DNA of 64,000 nt. It comes from Bacteroidales bacterium. Its GTDB lineage: Bacteria; Bacteroidota; Bacteroidia; Bacteroidales; BM520. Location: NCBI GenBank assembly GCA_016285515.1, contig JAEEQW010000001.1, positions 62,001 through 126,000 of the forward strand, given 5' to 3'. Under the pieces are notes generated by a model. The model was given only the letters and a program-made list of their open reading frames with translations. It was not told where the DNA came from and did no database searches. Position 1 is the stretch's first letter. Every line of letters begins with the position of its first letter. The position numbers and the translations under genes were made by a program. Below are positions 54,578 through 64,000 of the stretch, piece by piece.

Positions 54578-57500
54578 TTACATTATTACATTTATGATGC
54601 CCATAATGTCTAATACATTGACAACGCCGTCGCCGTTGATGTCGGCAAGGTTGAAGAAAAATGTATCAGGCTGACCGTTCATAAGATAGGCAACTATCGT
54701 CATGATGTCTTGGACATTGACAATGCCATCGCCATTGGCATCGCCTGCAAGTGATGATGAAGGAACAATGGATACTTCTATGTCATCAAGCACAACGCCG
54801 TAGCCGCCGTTGCATTCAGCTTCGAAGGCAATGGTATAGTTGGCAGTAAGTTCCGGAAGCTCTATGGTTCTTTCTTTCCAGTTTGCAATACTGAACTGAT
54901 AGGTGGCGAGCAGCTGCCAATCACCATCGGTGGCATTCTTGTAATATACGCGGAGAATATCCTGACTGCTGGTGAGGATCGACTGTGCGTGCCAGAATTT
55001 CAGTGTGGCACTTGATGCATTGCTTAAATCAATGGTTGGAGTTATGAGTTTTGTGGTGATATCGGTCCCGTTAATGAAAGCATTGGCACTGCCTGAATGA
55101 GCATGATATGGATGATGCTGGTAACCGCCATCCTGAACAGTCCACAGATGCAGACTGTCACCTTCTACATATTCCTGCTGCCAGCATTGAGGTATTTCGT
55201 TTTCTTCATATCCTTCGTTGTATGGGAACAATGTTATTGCAACATTACAGATGTCAACGAATGGTGCAAATTCAAAGTCTTGTGAAAATTCATAGTCAGC
55301 ATCAATTGTAAAGATGGATTCTATATCAATGCCAAAAGGAGTGTCTTCACTTAAAGTTATTGAGAACGAAGCTGATACGGTAGTGTTGTCGGTTGGTATG
55401 TCACCTATTGAAACTGGATCAACCGTGTTGACGGTGACGTATGGACATGAAGTGGTAAGTGTGGCTGATGCATTGTAAACCGCTGCATGGCCAACATTGT
55501 TGACTGATGGTACAATGTTTACGGTATAGCCTGGTATGAGCTGGCCTTCAATACCGAAACTTACAAACTGCAAATTCGGTGCCACTCCCTCAATTGTGAG
55601 TTCACTGGTCCATGTTGCGGAACCGTTTGAATAAGTGATAAGGCAGTTGGCAACATGGTTGTCAGGAATGTTCGCTTTGGCTTTGACTGTGAAGGCATTT
55701 TCAACTGTAATGATTTCACCTGCAGGTACTGTTCCTGCTTCAGCCTGACCGTCAATGATGATTATGTATGGGTCAGAGGTTGATAATGTGAATGTGGTGT
55801 TTGTACAATCTTCAATACCTACGTTTTTGATGTTACAGTCTATTGTGACTGTTTCAGCGTATTCCACTTTGCCATCGCCATTGTTGTCATTGATGGTCCA
55901 GCCACGGCCGACAAGATAAGGGCCGTCGGCAGGAATAGCCAGCAGTTCGGCTTCATATCTCAGTCTGTTCTGTTTTGTGCAGACGAGAGTGATGATGTCA
56001 TCAACTTCGAATGATGGGAGATAAATTTCCTGTTCCTCACCTGTGGCATCTATGACAGCAAGCAGTTCCTCACCTTTTGAGAAGGCCATGAGTGCTCCTG
56101 CCTCACAGGTGATGATTAAAGGAACTTCCACCATGATTTCGCCAGTGTGTTCAATAGCCATTTCGGTAGGTACTTCAGTCTGAAGCCTCAGAAAAGCATC
56201 ACCGTGCTGCTCATATATTTTGTAGGTTATGCCCTTGTCGCCTGAGTTGTATGGCCAGCTGCTCTGTGCAAGAAAATATTTGCCGGCAACATCGGAGAAT
56301 GCCGGTAACCATTCACCTGCGTAGCCTGGCAAAGGATGATTGCCGTAATCTGGAAGGAATGAATTGTCGAAATAGTCAAACATACCCCAGAAATATACAT
56401 CGTTCACGAATGAGTAGGACACTTCAGTAGGGCAGAGAACTCCGATTGCTCCTGCATTCTGACCGTTGTATGTATGACGGTGGAATGCTTCACCGAAACA
56501 TGGTGTCGAATTGTCGAATTTACCTGTGGAACAGTCGTTGTCAATGACATAAATGAGTTTGCCTACATTAGTGAGCTGCTGTATGTTGCTGTTGGAGTAG
56601 CTTGGTTCACCCCAGCCGGTTTCATAACCGTGGTCGCTGTGCAGTAATAAGAAACCTCCTGCGTTGATTGCATTGTTAACACCGGCTGCCGTACCTCCGG
56701 TCCAACCTCCGAGTTCTGCAGGAGTTGCTGGAATGACCTGTGTGCCATTAGGTCCGAAATAGTTGACTACTGTTGATGTGTTCTGCGCTGTTGACCAAGT
56801 GCTTCCTGGATTGCCCTGATAAATTGCGTTGACACGGACAGGATTCTTGCCATGATTGCGCCAATAGCCACCGATGCACTCGTTGCAAAGCTGGAACCAA
56901 CGGCTGTCCTGCCAGCCCAATGCTGTGACAGGATGGTCGTAGAAATCGCCGTCCATACATGGATTGCTTTCATATTCTATTGCTTTGCTTACCAAAACCT
57001 GTAATTGTGCGACGTTTTCAGCAGCCATTCTTGTGACTACTATCTCTGGAAGAAGGTCGCCAGTGACATCTGAATATCCATTATCAGTGATACAGGTACC
57101 ACTGTATGGGTGATTGGTTGTCTCTGCTGGAACCCCGAGTGACATATTGGTGTTGTGGTCGCCCATGATGAGGACTGCTACCAGTGGAATGTCCCAGTTG
57201 CTGTAGCCGTTGTGGATGAAATTTTTTATCTGTGTTGTGCTTGTGCATCCCATCTCGTTGAGAGTCATTACCTTGGTAAGAATACCTTGTTTGTTTCTGA
57301 AATCTCTCATCATGTTTGCGTATGGCCTGAAATCTTCTCTGTTAGGGATGATGATGAGGTATTCGCATCCTTCTTCGTCCTTTGAATTGTCATAGACTTT
57401 TGAAAAATCAACCTTTGGAAGTGACTCATAGTTTAGAAGAGAGTTTTGCAATATTGGTTCGAACCAGCGTGAACGCAGCCTTGTCTCACCGTATTGCCCG

Positions 57501-58057
57501 TCACCGCCGTCGAAAGTCATATTGACGGTAACGTTTTTATATGCAACAAGTTCCTTGGTGACAGGATTATACTGAAACGGTGTGATGCCGAGAATTACTG
57601 TGTTCACACCGCGTAAGGAGTTGACTTCGGATATTTCGACCGGAGTGGCAGGATACATGGCATCGGTGCCATATATTTTTTCGTTTCTGATGTATTCTGT
57701 TGAAGGCTCTTCCGTGGTAGGAGTAAGCTTCAGAGCAGGAGCGATGTTCACATTGTGATAAACCTCAACAGATGCCAAATCGTAATCAACAGAGACTGTC
57801 GCCCCGTTGGGAACAGCAATGAATCTGCTTATTCTGGGAAGGTTAGGCATGCCCTCATCGTTGGGAATGAAAGAGCCAGCCATACTGATTTCACTCATTT
57901 CTTCACCTTTGTCGGTGAAATTGGTTACTGTGAATTCCGGAACTGACAGATTGACTGTCAATCCGTTACGTGTGTTTTGATAGGAAATCTGCTGAGCATT
58001 TGCAGCAAACGTTGTAAGCAGAAATATTACTGCTAAGCATTTGTTGAGATGTTTCAT
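54578..58057 (-). CDS. Gingipain-family (C25) cysteine protease with C-terminal dockerin-like domain
   Basis: The 1159-residue exported protein has a signal peptide (MKHLNKCLAVIFLLTTFAANA). A propeptide-like N-terminal domain (to about residue 230) is followed by the C25 caspase-like fold starting CEYLIIIPNREDFRPYANMM. The catalytic dyad is His476 in LLLHSDHGYETGWG and Cys509 in VIDNDCSTGKF. Their spacing of 33 equals that of RgpB (His211/Cys244). After it come beta-sandwich domains (CARDB-like) and a region resembling a MAM or jelly-roll module. The end is two dockerin-type repeats, GDANGDGIVNVQDIMTIV and ADINGDGVVNVLDIMGII, not a T9SS tail. Cleavage specificity is unknown. Confidence 0.87.
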   Translation of the reverse strand: MKHLNKCLAVIFLLTTFAANAQQISYQNTRNGLTVNLSVPEFTVTNFTDKGEEMSEISMAGSFIPNDEGMPNLPRISRFIAVPNGATVSVDYDLASVEVYHNVNIAPALKLTPTTEEPSTEYIRNEKIYGTDAMYPATPVEISEVNSLRGVNTVILGITPFQYNPVTKELVAYKNVTVNMTFDGGDGQYGETRLRSRWFEPILQNSLLNYESLPKVDFSKVYDNSKDEEGCEYLIIIPNREDFRPYANMMRDFRNKQGILTKVMTLNEMGCTSTTQIKNFIHNGYSNWDIPLVAVLIMGDHNTNMSLGVPAETTNHPYSGTCITDNGYSDVTGDLLPEIVVTRMAAENVAQLQVLVSKAIEYESNPCMDGDFYDHPVTALGWQDSRWFQLCNECIGGYWRNHGKNPVRVNAIYQGNPGSTWSTAQNTSTVVNYFGPNGTQVIPATPAELGGWTGGTAAGVNNAINAGGFLLLHSDHGYETGWGEPSYSNSNIQQLTNVGKLIYVIDNDCSTGKFDNSTPCFGEAFHRHTYNGQNAGAIGVLCPTEVSYSFVNDVYFWGMFDYFDNSFLPDYGNHPLPGYAGEWLPAFSDVAGKYFLAQSSWPYNSGDKGITYKIYEQHGDAFLRLQTEVPTEMAIEHTGEIMVEVPLIITCEAGALMAFSKGEELLAVIDATGEEQEIYLPSFEVDDIITLVCTKQNRLRYEAELLAIPADGPYLVGRGWTINDNNGDGKVEYAETVTIDCNIKNVGIEDCTNTTFTLSTSDPYIIIIDGQAEAGTVPAGEIITVENAFTVKAKANIPDNHVANCLITYSNGSATWTSELTIEGVAPNLQFVSFGIEGQLIPGYTVNIVPSVNNVGHAAVYNASATLTTSCPYVTVNTVDPVSIGDIPTDNTTVSASFSITLSEDTPFGIDIESIFTIDADYEFSQDFEFAPFVDICNVAITLFPYNEGYEENEIPQCWQQEYVEGDSLHLWTVQDGGYQHHPYHAHSGSANAFINGTDITTKLITPTIDLSNASSATLKFWHAQSILTSSQDILRVYYKNATDGDWQLLATYQFSIANWKERTIELPELTANYTIAFEAECNGGYGVVLDDIEVSIVPSSSLAGDANGDGIVNVQDIMTIVAYLMNGQPDTFFFNLADINGDGVVNVLDIMGIINVIM

Positions 58058-58124
58058 TTTCGGAAGGATTTTTATTATACGCTTGTTAACTTTGATTATT
58101 ATTTTCTTGTTTGTTACAAATCTG

Positions 58125-58132
58125 CAAATATA
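58125..58132 (-). promoter_or_regulatory. -7 element (TATATTTG) for the C25 protease gene
   Basis: The octamer fits TAnnTTTG on the minus strand, about 67 bases before the start codon. It lies just after the groEL terminator. The gap 58058-58169 otherwise shows nothing. Confidence 0.45.
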
Positions 58133-58169
58133 ATAAAATTACTTTTTATATGGCATTTCAGTATGTCAT

Positions 58170-58206
58170 AAAAAAAGAGGATGCCGCAAAATTTTGCGAC
58201 ATCCTC
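58170..58206 (-). terminator. Intrinsic terminator of groEL
   Basis: A long near-perfect palindrome (58177-58206, arms GAGGATG and CATCCTC around CGCAAAATTTTGCG) is followed on the minus strand by seven T residues (58176-58170). It lies 30 bases after the groEL stop. Confidence 0.9.
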
Positions 58207-58236
58207 CAACATTATGAAAAAACAATACCCAAATTT

Positions 58237-59871
58237 TTACATCATGCCTGGATTTCCGCCCATGCCTGGTTGAGGCATCATTGGAGCATTCTTATCTTTT
58301 ATTTCTGTGATGGCGCATTCTGTAGTCAGAATCATGCCTGCAATTGATGCGGCATTTTCAAGAGCCACACGGCTAACCTTCAGAGGATCGACAACACCGC
58401 TTGCAAAGAGATTCTCATAAACTTCAGTCCTTGCATTGAAACCATAGTCACCCTTTCCTTCCTTAACTTTGTTGACGATGACTGAGCCTTCAAGACCTGC
58501 GTTTTGAACTATCTGGCGCAAAGGCTCTTCAAGAGCTCTGCGGATAATAGCGATGCCAACCTTTTCATCATTGTTTTCGTATTTTAGATTGTCGAGAGCG
58601 TTGATTGCCCTGATGTAACCGATGCCGCCGCCAGGGATGATACCTTCTTCGGTGGCTGCTCTTGTTGCGTTGAGAGCATCTTCGAAACGGTCTTTCTTTT
58701 CCTTCATTTCAACTTCACTTGCGGCACCTACATGGATTACTGCAACACCGCCTGCAAGTTTGGCGAGTCTTTCCTGTAATTTCTCCTTGTCGTAGTCGGA
58801 TGTTGAGGTCTCAATTTGAGCCTTTATTTGTGCGATACGAGCCTGGATGTTGTCCTTGTCACCCTTGCCGCTTACTATAGTGGTGTTGTCCTTGGTGATA
58901 GTAATCTTTTCAGCCTGACCAAGCTGTGAAACCACTGCATCTTCAAGTTTATAGCCTTTCTCTTCGGAAATGACAGTACCGCCTGTAAGTATGGCGATAT
59001 CTTCCAGCATTTCCTTTCTTCTGTCACCAAAACCTGGAGCTTTTACTGCAGCCACATTAATGGTGCCACGAATCTTGTTGACAACCAGTGTTGCAAGTGC
59101 TTCACCTTCAATGTCTTCGCAGATGATGAGCAGTGGACGGCCAGTCTGCAGTGATTTCTCAAGAATAGGAAGCAAGTCTTTCATCGCTGATATCTTCTTG
59201 TCAAAGATAAGGATAAATGGATTGTCGAGAACAGCCTGCATCTTTTCGGTGTCGGTTACGAAATATGATGAAATGTAACCTCTGTCGAACTGCATGCCTT
59301 CCACTACATCAACGGTGGTTTCGATACCTTTTGCCTCTTCTATTGTGATGACACCTTCCTTTTTGACCTTTGCCATAGCTTCTGCTATCTGGTTGCCGAT
59401 TTCGGAGTCATTGTTTGCTGAAATGGTGGCTACCTGTTTGATCTTTTCGTTGTCATTGCCGATTTCCTGTTTTTGTTTCTTAAGGTCTTCAATGACAGTT
59501 TTGACAGCCTTATCGATTCCGCGTTTCAAATCCATAGGATTTGCACCTGCGGTTACGTTTTTCAGTCCTTCTGCAACAATAGCCTGAGCAAGTATTGTTG
59601 CGGTTGTTGTACCGTCACCGGCAATATCGTTGGTCTTTGATGCCACCTCTTTAACGAGTTGTGCACCCATGTTCTCGAATTTGTCTTCGAGTTCTATCTC
59701 TTTGGCTACTGTAACTCCATCCTTTGTAACCTGAGGAGCACCGTATGATTTCTCAATGATAACATTGCGACCTTTAGGGCCCAATGTGACTTTGACTGCA
59801 TTTGCCAATTCGTCAACGCCGGTTTTTATCTTGTTTCTTGCGTCAACATTATATATTATTTCTTTTGCCAT
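58237..59871 (-). CDS. groL: Chaperonin GroEL (60 kDa)
   Basis: The 544-residue chaperonin starts [20 protein letters not shown] and contains the ATP-binding signature [14 protein letters not shown], the [17 protein letters not shown] block of the apical domain and [12 protein letters not shown] near the C-terminus. It ends with a methionine- and glycine-rich tail (GMGGNPGMM), as usual. It forms the folding cage with GroES, encoded 28 bases upstream. The expected CIRCE operator is not visible before groES. Confidence 0.98.
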   Translation of the reverse strand: MAKEIIYNVDARNKIKTGVDELANAVKVTLGPKGRNVIIEKSYGAPQVTKDGVTVAKEIELEDKFENMGAQLVKEVASKTNDIAGDGTTTATILAQAIVAEGLKNVTAGANPMDLKRGIDKAVKTVIEDLKKQKQEIGNDNEKIKQVATISANNDSEIGNQIAEAMAKVKKEGVITIEEAKGIETTVDVVEGMQFDRGYISSYFVTDTEKMQAVLDNPFILIFDKKISAMKDLLPILEKSLQTGRPLLIICEDIEGEALATLVVNKIRGTINVAAVKAPGFGDRRKEMLEDIAILTGGTVISEEKGYKLEDAVVSQLGQAEKITITKDNTTIVSGKGDKDNIQARIAQIKAQIETSTSDYDKEKLQERLAKLAGGVAVIHVGAASEVEMKEKKDRFEDALNATRAATEEGIIPGGGIGYIRAINALDNLKYENNDEKVGIAIIRRALEEPLRQIVQNAGLEGSVIVNKVKEGKGDYGFNARTEVYENLFASGVVDPLKVSRVALENAASIAGMILTTECAITEIKDKNAPMMPQPGMGGNPGMM

Positions 59872-59899
59872 GATTCTGATAGTTTAGGTTAATAATTGA

Positions 59900-60178
59900 T
59901 TAAATGATTGCAACGATATCTGATTCTCTCATAATCATATAGACTGTGCCATCGAGATTTATCTCTGTGCCGGCATATTTGCCATACAGTACTGAATCTC
60001 CTGGCTTGACGGTCATTGGTTCATCCTTTTTACCTGGACCTACGGCCACAACTGTTCCTTTTTGAGGTTTTTCCTTTGCGGTGTCAGGGATTATAATTCC
60101 GCCGGCAGTCTTTACTTCAGCAGCGGCAGGTTCAACTAAAACTCTGTCTGCTAATGGTTTAATGCTTAATTTTGTCAT
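59900..60178 (-). CDS. groS: Co-chaperonin GroES (10 kDa)
   Basis: The 92-residue protein matches GroES over its length: [16 protein letters not shown] at the start, the mobile loop around [34 protein letters not shown] and the C-terminal block [11 protein letters not shown]. It caps the GroEL ring. The 60179-60290 stretch upstream holds no inverted repeat of the CIRCE kind and no TAnnTTTG element that I can see, so its promoter remains unplaced. Confidence 0.97.
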   Translation of the reverse strand: MTKLSIKPLADRVLVEPAAAEVKTAGGIIIPDTAKEKPQKGTVVAVGPGKKDEPMTVKPGDSVLYGKYAGTEINLDGTVYMIMRESDIVAII

Positions 60179-60290
60179 TTTTTTAACGTTTTTATTATTC
60201 TGATATTTATTTTTCTAAAATGGTACTGCCTGAAAATATCGACAGCAATTTCCGTGTACTGCATAAAGTATGCCAAACCTCCTATAAACA

Positions 60291-60327
60291 AAAAATGTCA
60301 GACTGTATATGACAATCTGACATTTTT
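60291..60327 (-). terminator. Intrinsic terminator of secG
   Basis: A 16-base stem with one mismatch (60291-60306 with 60312-60327) has A/T runs on both sides and can act in either direction. It lies 22 bases after the secG stop and separates it from groES. Confidence 0.82.
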
Positions 60328-60348
60328 TATGTTGTTATCCCGCTAATA

Positions 60349-60690
60349 TTATTCAGCTTCAGTAGGAGGTGTCTGATAGTTTGCTGCCTCAGCAGGTGTC
60401 TGTTCGTTTTCTATGATATTTCTTAACTGAGTATCACTTTCAACAGCTTCACTGTATTTGTGTCTTGGTATCAGGAATACTGATACTAAACACAGCACGC
60501 AAATGATTATTGCGACTGTCCATGTCGTTTTTTCTATAAAGTCAGTGGTTTTTCTGACGCCCATATATTGATTCTGTGACTGGAAGTTTGAAGCCAAACC
60601 ACCACCTTTGGAATTTTGAACCAATACTACTAAAACCATTATTACACAAGCTATTAGGATAGCAATCGAAACTACATAATATATACCCAT
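60349..60690 (-). CDS. secG: Preprotein translocase subunit SecG
   Basis: The 113-residue inner-membrane protein has two helices (VSIAILIACVIMVLVVLVQ and TWTVAIIICVLCLVSVFLI) joined by the glycine-rich SecG signature VQNSKGGGLASNF. A C-terminal tail of about 35 residues, rich in Glu, Gln and Pro, is typical of Bacteroidetes. It assists the SecYE channel. It follows the TPR gene directly (3-base gap), in an order, sigma-54 regulator/lptE/TPR/secG, that recurs in Bacteroidales. Confidence 0.93.
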   Translation of the reverse strand: MGIYYVVSIAILIACVIMVLVVLVQNSKGGGLASNFQSQNQYMGVRKTTDFIEKTTWTVAIIICVLCLVSVFLIPRHKYSEAVESDTQLRNIIENEQTPAEAANYQTPPTEAE

Positions 60691-60693
60691 GAT

Positions 60694-61278
60694 TTATTTG
60701 TTATTTTGTTTTTCTTTCAGTTTTTCAATTTGGGCTGCAAAGTAACTACTTTTTTTCGGATTTAACAAACAAAGCTGTTGATAAATTTTTTCCGCTTTCT
60801 CATAATTACCCTGCATCTCATAGATCCTGGCAAGAGTTTCGCTCACAACATCCTGATTATCAGTGTCACTTTCCAAAGATGCCTCTTCTAAAGTAGAGGT
60901 TGTTTTTTTATTGGCAGCCGGTTTTGACTGGTTAGTTTTGTGGTCTTCTTTTTTCTTTTTTTGGATTAAATCGAACCATGAAGCCGGCTGGATTTCGATA
61001 AAACTGTTGTCTTTTTGCGCGGAATTCTGTTTTTTTGAACTCTTTTCCTCCATCATCAGGGTCTTTCGGAGAATTTCCCTGTCATTGACTGTATATGCGG
61101 AAATGCCTGCCTGTCGGCTGTATCTCATGTCTTCGTTGTCGAGCATGAATTTAAGGTACAGCATGTGTGCGGTCTGGAAATAAGGATATTTGAGCAGCAA
61201 GTCTTCTATTGCTGAAATATCGTCCTTGCTGTGTGAAGATGGATGCTGGATATAGCTGAATAATACATCTCTTTTCAT
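60694..61278 (-). CDS. TPR-like protein of the lptE-secG cluster, function unknown
   Basis: The protein has about 194 residues from ATG 61278; a GTG at 61284 would add two. The N-terminal half is helical ([26 protein letters not shown]). A charged low-complexity middle has many Lys and Gln residues. A single TPR motif near the end ([26 protein letters not shown]) is followed by a Lys-rich end. No signal peptide is present. The family is known in Bacteroidetes only from its neighbourhood with lptE and secG. Start and stop are within a few bases of both neighbours, so it is co-transcribed. Confidence 0.82.
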   Translation of the reverse strand: MKRDVLFSYIQHPSSHSKDDISAIEDLLLKYPYFQTAHMLYLKFMLDNEDMRYSRQAGISAYTVNDREILRKTLMMEEKSSKKQNSAQKDNSFIEIQPASWFDLIQKKKKEDHKTNQSKPAANKKTTSTLEEASLESDTDNQDVVSETLARIYEMQGNYEKAEKIYQQLCLLNPKKSSYFAAQIEKLKEKQNNK

Positions 61279-61280
61279 AA

Positions 61281-61787
61281 TCACCAGTTTACTGCGGTTT
61301 CATTAAACAGGTCGTCAACAAGCTGTGATACGATTTCGTTCACCAAAGGGCCTTCCACGTCGCTGAGGCTAAGGGAACTGTCATAATCCTGATATCTTGT
61401 GAACGTTTTGGTGAAGTTGCTTTTTTCATCAAAATCGTTGGTATAATGTACTCGGATAGTTATGGAGAGTCGGTTCATTGCAGCTGTCTGGTCAGATGTG
61501 ATCGCCTGAGGTGTGGTTGTATAGCTGGTAATAACGCCCGAAAAGGCCATGTCTCCGTCAGAATCCACAAGACTCAGGGAAGTTCTTGTAAGAAATTTAT
61601 CCTTGAGGGCTTCTGTGAGTTCCTGACTTAAAGACGGATTTACAACGGTTGCCTGATTGGTGAAATAATCCACAGATACGGTTTTTATTTCCGGCGAAAT
61701 GGAAGCCCCCGAGAAAGAATAAATCTTACATGACGGCAACATAACTGTCATACATATTAAAATCAATGTAAGAGGAAAATATTTCAT
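61281..61787 (-). CDS. lptE: LptE-like lipopolysaccharide-assembly lipoprotein
   Basis: The protein has about 168 residues from ATG 61787. This start is chosen because it directly precedes a lipoprotein signal with lipobox LPSC (Cys20); the longer reading overlaps the sigma-54 gene. The mature sequence [26 protein letters not shown] and [20 protein letters not shown] matches LptE-like proteins of Bacteroidetes, which help LptD insert LPS into the outer membrane. It follows the sigma-54 regulator gene by 10 bases and precedes the TPR gene by 2. Confidence 0.85.
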   Translation of the reverse strand: MKYFPLTLILICMTVMLPSCKIYSFSGASISPEIKTVSVDYFTNQATVVNPSLSQELTEALKDKFLTRTSLSLVDSDGDMAFSGVITSYTTTPQAITSDQTAAMNRLSITIRVHYTNDFDEKSNFTKTFTRYQDYDSSLSLSDVEGPLVNEIVSQLVDDLFNETAVNW

Positions 61788-61797
61788 AAGAATATGG

Positions 61798-63081
61798 TTA
61801 TCTGTCGTTTTCAAGATCGTATTCTTTGATTTTCCTATATAGGGTCCTTTCGGAAATGCCAAGTTCATCAGCGGCTTTTCTTTTGTTTTTATGTCTTGAG
61901 AGAGCTCTCTTAATCAGAATCTTTTCGTTTTCCTCAAGCGTCATCGGTTCCTCGTCAATCTCTGCCGATGTAGCCTCCAATTTGTGAGTGATGGTCGGCT
62001 TGTTCTCAAAGGTTTCGATTCTGTACGGAGCCTGTTCGACCTTGTTATCCTGTTCAATAATCCTGTCATAAATATATTCGCTTTGCGGATGTATATTGTC
62101 CATTGCGTTAGGTAGTGGTTGGACAGTGGAATCAGACAGGTTCTGGGTTTTGATGATTTGGTTCAGAGTTGCATGAAGTTCGTTGACTTCCGCTTTCATG
62201 TCGAAGAGAATCTTGTAAAGGATGTCCCGTTCTGTCATGCTGAGGGTTTCTTCCTTGCTTGATGATTCGCTCATGAGGACCGGCAGCATGGAATTATTCG
62301 AGTCAGGCAGATATTTTTTTAGAATCTCAGGTGTGATTAGTCTGTCTTTTTCAATGATGGATATCTGTTCAGTCACGTTTTTCAGCTGGCGCACATTGCC
62401 CTCCCAGCGGTAGTTCTTCAGCATTACCGAAGCTTCCGGGGTCAGTTCAATCTGAGGCATATTGTATGCTTCTGAGCATCCCATGGCGAATTTCCTGAAA
62501 AGAAGGGGGATATCGTCTTTTCTTTCACGCAGTGGCGGGATGAATATAGGTACTGTGTTGAGACGATAGTAGAGGTCCATACGGAATTTGCCCTTCTGTA
62601 TGCTCTGGTGCATGTTATCGTTTGTGGCGGCTACTACTCTGACATTGGTTTTCTGTACTTTGGATGAGCCGACCTTGATAAATTCACCTGTTTCGAGCAC
62701 ACGAAGCAGACGCACTTGAGTTGTGAGAGGCAGTTCTGCCACTTCATCAAGGAAAATTGTGCCGCCGTCAGCAGTTTCGAAATATCCTTTGCGGGACTCT
62801 GTGGCTCCAGTGAATGAGCCTTTCTCATGGCCGAACAGTTCACTGTCAATGGTTCCTTCCGGAATTGCACCGCAGTTGACGGCTATGTATGGATGCTGTT
62901 TGCGGGGACTGAGCTTGTGGATGATGTTGGGAAAGAACTCCTTTCCCACACCGCTTTCACCTTGTATCAGGACAGTGATGTCCACCTTCGCAACCTGACA
63001 TGCGATTTCAATTGCATGATTCAACGCCGGCGTGTTGCCGATGATACCGAATTGTCTTTTAATTGTCTGTATGTCTTCCAT
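61798..63081 (-). CDS. Sigma-54-dependent activator without a receiver domain
   Basis: The 427-residue AAA+ activator starts directly with its ATPase domain, without an N-terminal response-regulator or PAS domain. Walker A is GESGVGKE (41-48). The sigma-54 contact loop reads GSFTGA (88-93) instead of GAFTGA. Walker B is IFLDEVAEL, and an arginine finger region follows (LYYRLNTVPIFIPPLRERKDDIP). The C-terminus is a Fis-type HTH (AADELGISERTLYRKIKEY). A linker of about 110 residues between the domains is longer than usual. It would activate promoters read by RpoN. The controlled genes are unknown; it precedes lptE. Confidence 0.9.
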   Translation of the reverse strand: MEDIQTIKRQFGIIGNTPALNHAIEIACQVAKVDITVLIQGESGVGKEFFPNIIHKLSPRKQHPYIAVNCGAIPEGTIDSELFGHEKGSFTGATESRKGYFETADGGTIFLDEVAELPLTTQVRLLRVLETGEFIKVGSSKVQKTNVRVVAATNDNMHQSIQKGKFRMDLYYRLNTVPIFIPPLRERKDDIPLLFRKFAMGCSEAYNMPQIELTPEASVMLKNYRWEGNVRQLKNVTEQISIIEKDRLITPEILKKYLPDSNNSMLPVLMSESSSKEETLSMTERDILYKILFDMKAEVNELHATLNQIIKTQNLSDSTVQPLPNAMDNIHPQSEYIYDRIIEQDNKVEQAPYRIETFENKPTITHKLEATSAEIDEEPMTLEENEKILIKRALSRHKNKRKAADELGISERTLYRKIKEYDLENDR

Positions 63082-63132
63082 TGTGGTCTGTTATCCTATG
63101 ACAGTAATGGCCGTTGATTGTTTGATTTTACT

Positions 63133-64000
63133 CTATCTGATAGTTGCACCGAATTCTTTGCCGTACAGGTTGATAAGCTGGGTCATGGTCTTCTCAATCT
63201 GTTCATCGGTCAGTGTCTTGTCATCATCGCGCAGGAAATAAGCGATAGCGTAGGATTTTTTGCCGACTCCCACCGTAATGCCCTCATACACGTCAAACAG
63301 ATTCATTGAATTGATTGTCTTGCCGCCTTTCTGACGGGTAAGGTTCACTATGTCAGAATACTTTACCTGCTTGTCAACAACAATGGCAAGGTCTCTTCTG
63401 GTATCGTTGAATTTAGGTAACGGAGAGAAGGAAATTTTGTTTCTGCCTTTGAGTTTCAGTGCGTTAGCCCAAAGAATATCAGAGAAGAAAACATTCTGTT
63501 TGATGTCATAATAATCAAGCAGATTCTGTGGAACCTCGCAAATCTGTGCAATTTCGGTCTTGTCTATTCTGATGAGGAGGGTTTTGCCAAAGATGCCGTC
63601 GATTTCTTCTTCATTTTCACGTTTCATATCAATACCTATTCTATGAAGCAGGCGTAATGTGTCGGATTTTATGTCGAAGAATGTAGCATCTCTTTTTTGG
63701 GCATACCATGATTCATTGACATAGTTGCCTGTTGCGAAAATTGCGAGATGCTGTACCTCTTCATATTTCTTGTCCACATTTTTGCTGTCGGCGAATTCCG
63801 GATGGTATGAATAAACATTGCCGAATTCGAAGAATTTAAGTCCTTTGGCCTTACGGTTGATGTTGTAAATTATCGACTGCAGTCCACCGAAAATCAGGCT
63901 GCGGCGCATAATGTTGAGTTCCTTCGACAACGGGTTGAGGACTCTGACGTTGTTTTCCGGTGCAAAGGCGGGAACTAACTTTGACAGCTCTTCAGCACAT
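63133..64000 (-). CDS. pheT: Phenylalanyl-tRNA synthetase beta subunit, C-terminal part
   Basis: The frame is open to the right edge, so only the last ~289 residues are visible and the true start lies outside. The visible start reads CAEELSKLVPAF, then NPLSKELNIMRRSLIFGGLQ, the block at the edge of the B6/B7 catalytic-like domain. The last ~95 residues are the anticodon-binding FDX-ACB domain (FSPLPKFNDTRRDLAIVVD, then AIAYFLRDDDKTLTDEQIEK). It pairs with PheS to charge tRNA(Phe). The TTG at 63928-63930 is internal, not the start. Confidence 0.92.
   Translation of the reverse strand, partial: CAEELSKLVPAFAPENNVRVLNPLSKELNIMRRSLIFGGLQSIIYNINRKAKGLKFFEFGNVYSYHPEFADSKNVDKKYEEVQHLAIFATGNYVNESWYAQKRDATFFDIKSDTLRLLHRIGIDMKRENEEEIDGIFGKTLLIRIDKTEIAQICEVPQNLLDYYDIKQNVFFSDILWANALKLKGRNKISFSPLPKFNDTRRDLAIVVDKQVKYSDIVNLTRQKGGKTINSMNLFDVYEGITVGVGKKSYAIAYFLRDDDKTLTDEQIEKTMTQLINLYGKEFGATIR

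Noticed and set aside
60179..60290. CIRCE heat-shock operator before groES
   Set aside because: No TTAGCACTC/GAGTGCTAA inverted repeat is visible.

Overview
The window is one continuous chromosomal stretch of a bacterium of the order Bacteroidales. The evidence is moderately AT-rich DNA, promoters of the Bacteroidetes type (TTTG about 20 bases before TAnnTTTG), many SusC-like or TonB receptors and short lipoboxes, and proteins with type IX secretion (T9SS) sorting domains of both the short type A and the gliding-associated type B. There are also typical Bacteroidales neighbourhoods such as sigma-54 regulator/LptE/TPR/SecG and TonB receptor/DUF4249. C-terminal dockerin-like domains on two exported proteins, together with T9SS tails on others, argue against the genus Bacteroides itself and for a less studied gut or rumen lineage. 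The genus cannot be fixed from the sequence. No tRNA, rRNA or CRISPR array was seen.

Layout. 1-779: end of a type B T9SS protein. 932-5897: a locus of a TM1266-type (iron-only hydrogenase-linked) small protein, a TonB receptor and a NitT/TauT-like ABC importer, with an intrinsic terminator and a second promoter in the middle. 5911-9820: a GH73/LysM muramidase facing away from rsmG, with a GH89 alpha-N-acetylglucosaminidase after rsmG. 9807-14232 (minus): HdeD-like, LysE-like, GH3 adenylase and a dockerin-tailed exported protein. 14286-25256 (minus): a tightly packed run tilS-dsbD-hldD-S1 protease-histidine kinase-hemW-GH106-like hydrolase, probably one long operon. 25339-28920 (plus): an N-acetylhexosamine-kinase-like protein, tatA and an EF-G paralogue with altered GTPase residues.

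28921-34500 is the accessory part: an array of palindromic and tandem repeats, a 5'-truncated DUF4143 ATPase, two related T9SS-sorted proteins and a membrane TPR/coiled-coil/HTH regulator. Helically phased repeats lie just upstream of a near-consensus promoter beside that regulator. 34610-39310 holds DUF4249, a TonB receptor and an Ig-like lipoprotein. 39323-45575 (minus) holds ClC, pgk, ispD, an MFS carrier and a class C beta-lactamase-fold hydrolase.

45655-49526 (plus) is a pair of peptide-degrading enzymes, an M49-like metallopeptidase and an S46 dipeptidyl peptidase of DPP7 type. 49598-64000 (minus) holds leuS, two tandem FKBPs, purN, a gingipain-family protease with a dockerin-like tail, groEL/groES, secG, a TPR protein, lptE, a sigma-54 activator and the end of pheT.

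Together the genes suggest an anaerobe that degrades host or dietary protein (C25, S1, S46 and M49 peptidases) and glycan (GH89, GH106-like, hexosamine kinase), exports these enzymes through T9SS, and may take up a nutrient connected with [FeFe]-hydrogenase metabolism. The most unusual observations are the hydrogenase-regulator/TonB/ABC locus, the phased operator-like repeats next to the TPR regulator, the repeat array fused to a headless DUF4143 gene, and the in-frame palindrome inside the TPR regulator.
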